A stretch of 15,665 nt of DNA, taken from assembly GCA_038236005.1 (NCBI GenBank), contig JBBSTI010000076.1:1-15665 (forward strand). The letters are read 5' to 3'. How positions within the stretch are numbered: the stretch's first letter is position 1; every line of letters begins with the position of its first letter. The stretch comes from CANKBT01 sp038236005. GTDB taxonomy: Bacteria > Actinomycetota > Actinomycetes > Mycobacteriales > SCTD01. Below, in pieces: positions 13,027-15,665 of this stretch. The notes under the pieces were generated by a model. It was not told where the DNA came from. It did no database searches and saw only the letters and a program-made list of their open reading frames with translations. Made by a program: the position numbers and the translations under genes.

Positions 13027-13725
13027 ATGACACGTGCGTCGCTCGAGAAGGACCCGGCTGAGGTCGCCGCCATGTTCGACGAGGTCGCGGCGCGCTACGA
13101 CCTCACCAACGACGTGCTGTCGTTCGGCCAGACCCGTGGGTGGCGGCGGGCGGTGAACGACGCGCTGGCGCTGAAGCCGGCCGAGCGGGTGCTCGACCTC
13201 GCGGCCGGGACCGCGACCTCGTCGGCGGCGCTCGCGAAGACCGGCGCCGACGTGGTGGGCTGCGACTTCTCGCTCGGCATGCTGAAGGTTGGCGCCAAGG
13301 CCCACCACGAGGGGGTCGAGCTGGTCGCGGGTGACGCGCTGCGGCTGCCCTTCGCGGACGGGGCCTTCGACGCGACGACCATCTCGTTCGGCCTGCGCAA
13401 CACCGCCGACATCGACCTGTCGCTGCGTGAGCTGCTGCGGGTCACCCGGCCCGGCGGCCGGCTCGTGGTGTGCGAGTTCAGCCACCCGGTCTGGCGCCCG
13501 TTCCGCACGGTCTACGACAACTACCTGATGCGGGCGCTGCCGCCGGTCGCACGACGGGTGAGCTCGGACCCCGCGGCGTACGTCTACCTCGCCGAGTCGA
13601 TCCGGGCCTGGCCCGCGCAGGCCGCGCTGGCCGGACGGTTGCAGGGAGCCGGCTGGGACCAGGTCGCCTGGCGCGACCTGACCGGCGGGATCGTGGCGCT
13701 GCACCGCGGCGTGCGCCCGGCCTGA
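13027..13725 (+). CDS. menG: MenG, demethylmenaquinone methyltransferase
   Basis: This 232-residue class I SAM-dependent methyltransferase of the MenG/UbiE family methylates demethylmenaquinone at ring carbon 2, giving menaquinone. Family features: KDPAEVAAMFDEVAARYDLTNDVLSFGQTRGWRR (N-terminal UbiE signature), SAM motif I VLDLAAGTATSSAALA (55-70), GCDFSLGMLKVG, and GDALRLPFADGAFDATTISFGLRN (102-125), where the last part is the UbiE-specific AFGIRN-like motif. RVTRPGGRLVVCEFSHP is motif III. The last third (YLAESIRAWPAQAALAGRLQGAGW) resembles other actinobacterial MenG. The ATG at 13027 is preferred over GTG 13021, which would add 2 residues. menJ follows after 44 bases. Confidence 0.95.
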   Translation: MTRASLEKDPAEVAAMFDEVAARYDLTNDVLSFGQTRGWRRAVNDALALKPAERVLDLAAGTATSSAALAKTGADVVGCDFSLGMLKVGAKAHHEGVELVAGDALRLPFADGAFDATTISFGLRNTADIDLSLRELLRVTRPGGRLVVCEFSHPVWRPFRTVYDNYLMRALPPVARRVSSDPAAYVYLAESIRAWPAQAALAGRLQGAGWDQVAWRDLTGGIVALHRGVRPA

Positions 13726-13769
13726 CTCGGCGGGCAGGGTGCAGGGTCCGGCCGTACTGTGATGACTCT
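13726..13769 (+). promoter_or_regulatory. Possible menJ promoter
   Basis: TACTGT (13755-13760) lies 9 bases before the ATG at 13770, the spacing expected for a leaderless transcript. No Shine-Dalgarno sequence is seen in these 44 bases. Read-through from menG is equally possible. Confidence 0.3.
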
Positions 13770-15044
13770 ATGAACAGTCCTGTGAAGCGTTCCCTGACCG
13801 AGGACGCAGACGTCATCGTCGTCGGCGCCGGGCCCGGCGGCAGCGCCACCGCCCACGCGCTCGCCCAGGCCGGGCTCGACGTCCTGGTGCTCGAGAAGAC
13901 CGCGTTCCCGCGCGAGAAGGTCTGCGGCGACGGGCTCACCCCGCGCGCTGTGCGCAGCCTGGTCGAGATGGGCATCGACACCAGCCCGGCCAACGGCTTC
14001 ATCCGGAACCGCGGCCTACGGATCATCGGGGGCGGCCGCACGATCGAGCTGCCCTGGCCCGAGCTGGCCGAATATCCCGACCACGGGCTGGTCCGGCCGC
14101 GGATGGACTTCGACGAGCTGTTGATCCGTCAGGCGCAGAACAGTGGCGCGCGGCTGCAGGAGCTGGCCAACGTCAAGAGTGCGGTCACGGACGCCTCCGG
14201 TCGCGTCGTCGGGGTCACCGCCAAGCACGAGGACCAGGAGAAGACCTACCGCGCCAGGCTCGTCATCGCCGCCGACGGCAGCAGCTCCCGGTTCGCGCTG
14301 GGTCAGGGGCTCGACCGCAACGAGAACCGCCCGATGGGGGTCGCGGTCCGTCGCTACTACCAGAGCCCGCGCCACGACGACGACATGCTCGAGAGCTGGC
14401 TGGAGCTGCGGAGCCCGGACGGCGGGCTGCTGCCCGGCTACGGCTGGGTCTTCGGGGTCGGCGACGGCACGAGCAACGTCGGGCTCGGGATCCTCAACAC
14501 CACCAAGGCGTGGAAGACCACCGACCTGAGGACGCTGCTGAGCGACTGGACCGGCTCCATGCCGGGGGAGTGGCAGTTCGACGAGGCGCACGCGACCGGG
14601 CCACAGCGCTCCGGCGCGCTCCCGATGGGGCTCAACCGTCAGCCGCTCTACACCCGCGGGATGATGCTGGTCGGCGACGCCGGCGGCGCGGTGAACCCGT
14701 TCAACGGCGAGGGCATCGCGTACGCGATGGAGACCGGCCGGATGGCGGCCGAGACGGTCGTGCAGGCGCTGGCCCGGCCCGAGGGCGCGGCCCGCGAGGC
14801 GGCGCTGGAGGGTTACCCGGCCGCGGTCAAGGCGCGCTACGGCGGTTACTACACGCTGGGCCGGGTGTTCGTGAACGCGATCGGCAACCCCCACGTGATG
14901 TCGCTGGCGACCAAGCACGGACTGCCACGGCCGCTGCTGATGAAGTTCACCCTGAAGCTGCTCGCGAACCTGACCGACCCCCGCGGCGGAGACGCGATGG
15001 ACCGGGTCATCAACGGGCTGTCCCGGCTCGCCCCGACCGCCTGA
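13770..15044 (+). CDS. menJ: Geranylgeranyl reductase family protein, MenJ-like menaquinone reductase
   Basis: This 424-residue FAD-dependent reductase has the GXGXXG dinucleotide fold DVIVVGAGPGGSATAHALA (14-32) with E42 ending the second strand (LVLEK). It also has the geranylgeranyl reductase signature PREKVCGDGLTPRAV (47-61) and the second FAD motif VGDAGGAVNPFNGEGIAYAM (301-320). YGWVFGVGDGTSNVGLGI and the C-terminal LMKFTLKLLANLTDPR fit the actinobacterial subgroup next to menG. In mycobacteria the equivalent enzyme (MenJ, Rv0561c) saturates the beta isoprene unit of menaquinone-9. By location and similarity I infer the same role here, with membrane-associated substrate. It could instead act on another polyprenyl chain. 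The ATG at 13770 is the first start consistent with the FAD fold. Confidence 0.9.
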   Translation: MNSPVKRSLTEDADVIVVGAGPGGSATAHALAQAGLDVLVLEKTAFPREKVCGDGLTPRAVRSLVEMGIDTSPANGFIRNRGLRIIGGGRTIELPWPELAEYPDHGLVRPRMDFDELLIRQAQNSGARLQELANVKSAVTDASGRVVGVTAKHEDQEKTYRARLVIAADGSSSRFALGQGLDRNENRPMGVAVRRYYQSPRHDDDMLESWLELRSPDGGLLPGYGWVFGVGDGTSNVGLGILNTTKAWKTTDLRTLLSDWTGSMPGEWQFDEAHATGPQRSGALPMGLNRQPLYTRGMMLVGDAGGAVNPFNGEGIAYAMETGRMAAETVVQALARPEGAAREAALEGYPAAVKARYGGYYTLGRVFVNAIGNPHVMSLATKHGLPRPLLMKFTLKLLANLTDPRGGDAMDRVINGLSRLAPTA

Positions 15045-15113
15045 GGCAGCCCCGAGCGTGGTTGTCGTCGGCCACCCCTAGGCTGACCCCCGACCCCGAG
15101 GAAGGATCGACCC
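15045..15113 (+). promoter_or_regulatory. Probable nuo operon promoter and nuoA ribosome site
   Basis: The 69-base gap contains TAGGCT (15079-15084), a good actinobacterial -10, in the same CCCTAGG(T/C)T context as before the peptide importer. The ribosome site AGGAAGGA (15099-15106) lies 7 bases before the GTG of nuoA. The -35 region is not convincing. Confidence 0.45.
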
Positions 15114-15476
15114 GTGCTGGACATGTATCTGCCTGTCGTCGTGCTGTTCGTGCTCGCCGCAGCGTTCGCGATGTTCTCGGTGGGCTCGGCGACGATCACC
15201 GGCCCGAAGCGCTACAACCGGGCCAAGGCCGATGCGTACGAGTGCGGGATCGCCCCGACCCCGCAGCCGATGGGCGGCGGTCGCTTCCCGGTCAAGTTCT
15301 ATCTGACCGCGATGCTGTTCATCATCTTCGACATCGAGATCGTCTTTCTTTACCCCTGGGCGGGCAGCTTCGACCAGCTCGGCGTCTTCGGCTTCGTCGA
15401 GATGTTGCTGTTCATCGCCACCGTCTTCGTCGCGTACGCCTACGTCTGGCGCCGCGGGGGCCTCGAGTGGGACTGA
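15114..15476 (+). CDS. nuoA: NuoA, NADH-quinone oxidoreductase subunit A
   Basis: This 120-residue membrane subunit of respiratory complex I has three transmembrane helices (about residues 4-26, 60-82 and 90-111). The cytoplasmic loop has the family motif KADAYECGIAPTPQPMGGGRFPVKFYLTAMLFIIFDIEIVFLYPWA. It includes the conserved YECG with its cysteine, and the FDIEIVFLYPW helix with acidic residues near the quinone chamber. The GTG at 15114, with AGGAAGGA 7 bases upstream, is preferred; an ATG three codons in (15123) is possible. It opens the nuo operon, directly downstream of quinone biosynthesis genes, which links synthesis and use of menaquinone. Confidence 0.96.
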   Translation: MLDMYLPVVVLFVLAAAFAMFSVGSATITGPKRYNRAKADAYECGIAPTPQPMGGGRFPVKFYLTAMLFIIFDIEIVFLYPWAGSFDQLGVFGFVEMLLFIATVFVAYAYVWRRGGLEWD

Positions 15477-15506
15477 TGGAATCTTTTAACGCACAGGAGG
15501 CACGTC

Positions 15507-15665
15507 ATGGGTCTTGAGGAAAAGCTGCCGAGCGGCGTCGTGCTGACCAGCGTCGAAAAGGTCGTCAACTGGTCTCGCAAGAGTTCGCTGTGGCCCGCGA
15601 CGTTCGGCCTGGCCTGCTGCGCCATCGAGATGATGGCGTCGGGCGGCCCGCGCTACGACCTCGGA
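15507..15665 (+). CDS. nuoB: NuoB, NADH-quinone oxidoreductase subunit B, 5' part
   Basis: The first 53 residues of complex I subunit B are present; the gene runs off the window. The ATG is preceded by a full AGGAGG (15495-15500) at 6 bases spacing. The sequence NWSRKSSLWPATFGLACCAIEMMA contains the adjacent cysteines that help hold the terminal N2 4Fe-4S cluster, next to the quinone site. It follows nuoA by 30 bases in the usual nuo order, in one operon. Confidence 0.97.
   Translation, partial: MGLEEKLPSGVVLTSVEKVVNWSRKSSLWPATFGLACCAIEMMASGGPRYDLG

Noticed and set aside
13289..13298. TTGGCGCCAA palindrome in menG, resembling the core of the repeat family
   Set aside because: It is only 10 bases, lacks the GTGATCTT arms, and codes normally for VGAK in a conserved methyltransferase region; chance match.
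12958..13704. Upstream extension of the small two-helix protein through antisense of menG
   Set aside because: The translation there is charged low-complexity sequence and covers the whole of menG in antisense; only the last 61 residues look protein-like.

Overview
This is a window of about 71% G+C DNA from an actinomycete. The evidence is the codon bias toward G/C in third positions, frequent GTG starts, an actinobacterial-type MenB, menG-menJ placed just before nuoAB, and the SucFer-like ferredoxin family. The overall look suggests Propionibacteriales, perhaps near Nocardioidaceae, but this is an impression and no 16S or other marker is present.

Layout. (1) Positions 1-2516, plus strand: the 3' end of menB, then menE abutting it, then menA; these are late menaquinone biosynthesis genes. 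(2) Positions 2575-6774, minus strand: reading in the direction of transcription, a small repetitive acidic peptide gene, a cupin-4/JmjC-type oxygenase, a SucFer-like 2Fe-2S protein, a CbiZ-like adenosylcobinamide amidohydrolase and a GNAT acetyltransferase. Copies of one palindromic repeat lie between oxygenase and ferredoxin, between cbiZ and the acetyltransferase, and between the acetyltransferase and menA. A fourth, diverged copy lies in frame inside menE. (3) Positions 6969-12762, plus strand: a complete Opp/Dpp-type peptide ABC importer (lipoprotein, two permeases, two ATPases), divergent from the peptide gene. (4) Positions 12772-12957, minus strand: a small two-helix membrane protein. 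(5) Positions 13027-15665, plus strand: menG, a menJ-like geranylgeranyl reductase, nuoA and the 5' end of nuoB.

How the genes fit together. MenB and MenE act on o-succinylbenzoate-derived CoA intermediates, MenA prenylates, MenG methylates and MenJ partly saturates the isoprenoid tail. The product, a dihydromenaquinone, is the electron acceptor of the NADH dehydrogenase whose first genes close the window. The accessory block between the two quinone segments is the less ordinary part. Its most interesting unit is the coupled pair at 5297-6774. The peptide has a Thr/Glu-rich N-terminal half, a GG step and two near-identical 27-residue Asp-Pro-Gly repeats, and it lies 2 nt upstream of an Fe(II)/2-oxoglutarate-type oxygenase gene, with a strong RNA hairpin over the first oxygenase codons. 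This looks like a precursor peptide (RiPP-like) with its modifying hydroxylase. That reading is inference and no product is known to me. No RNA genes, CRISPR arrays, insertion sequences or phage genes were seen.
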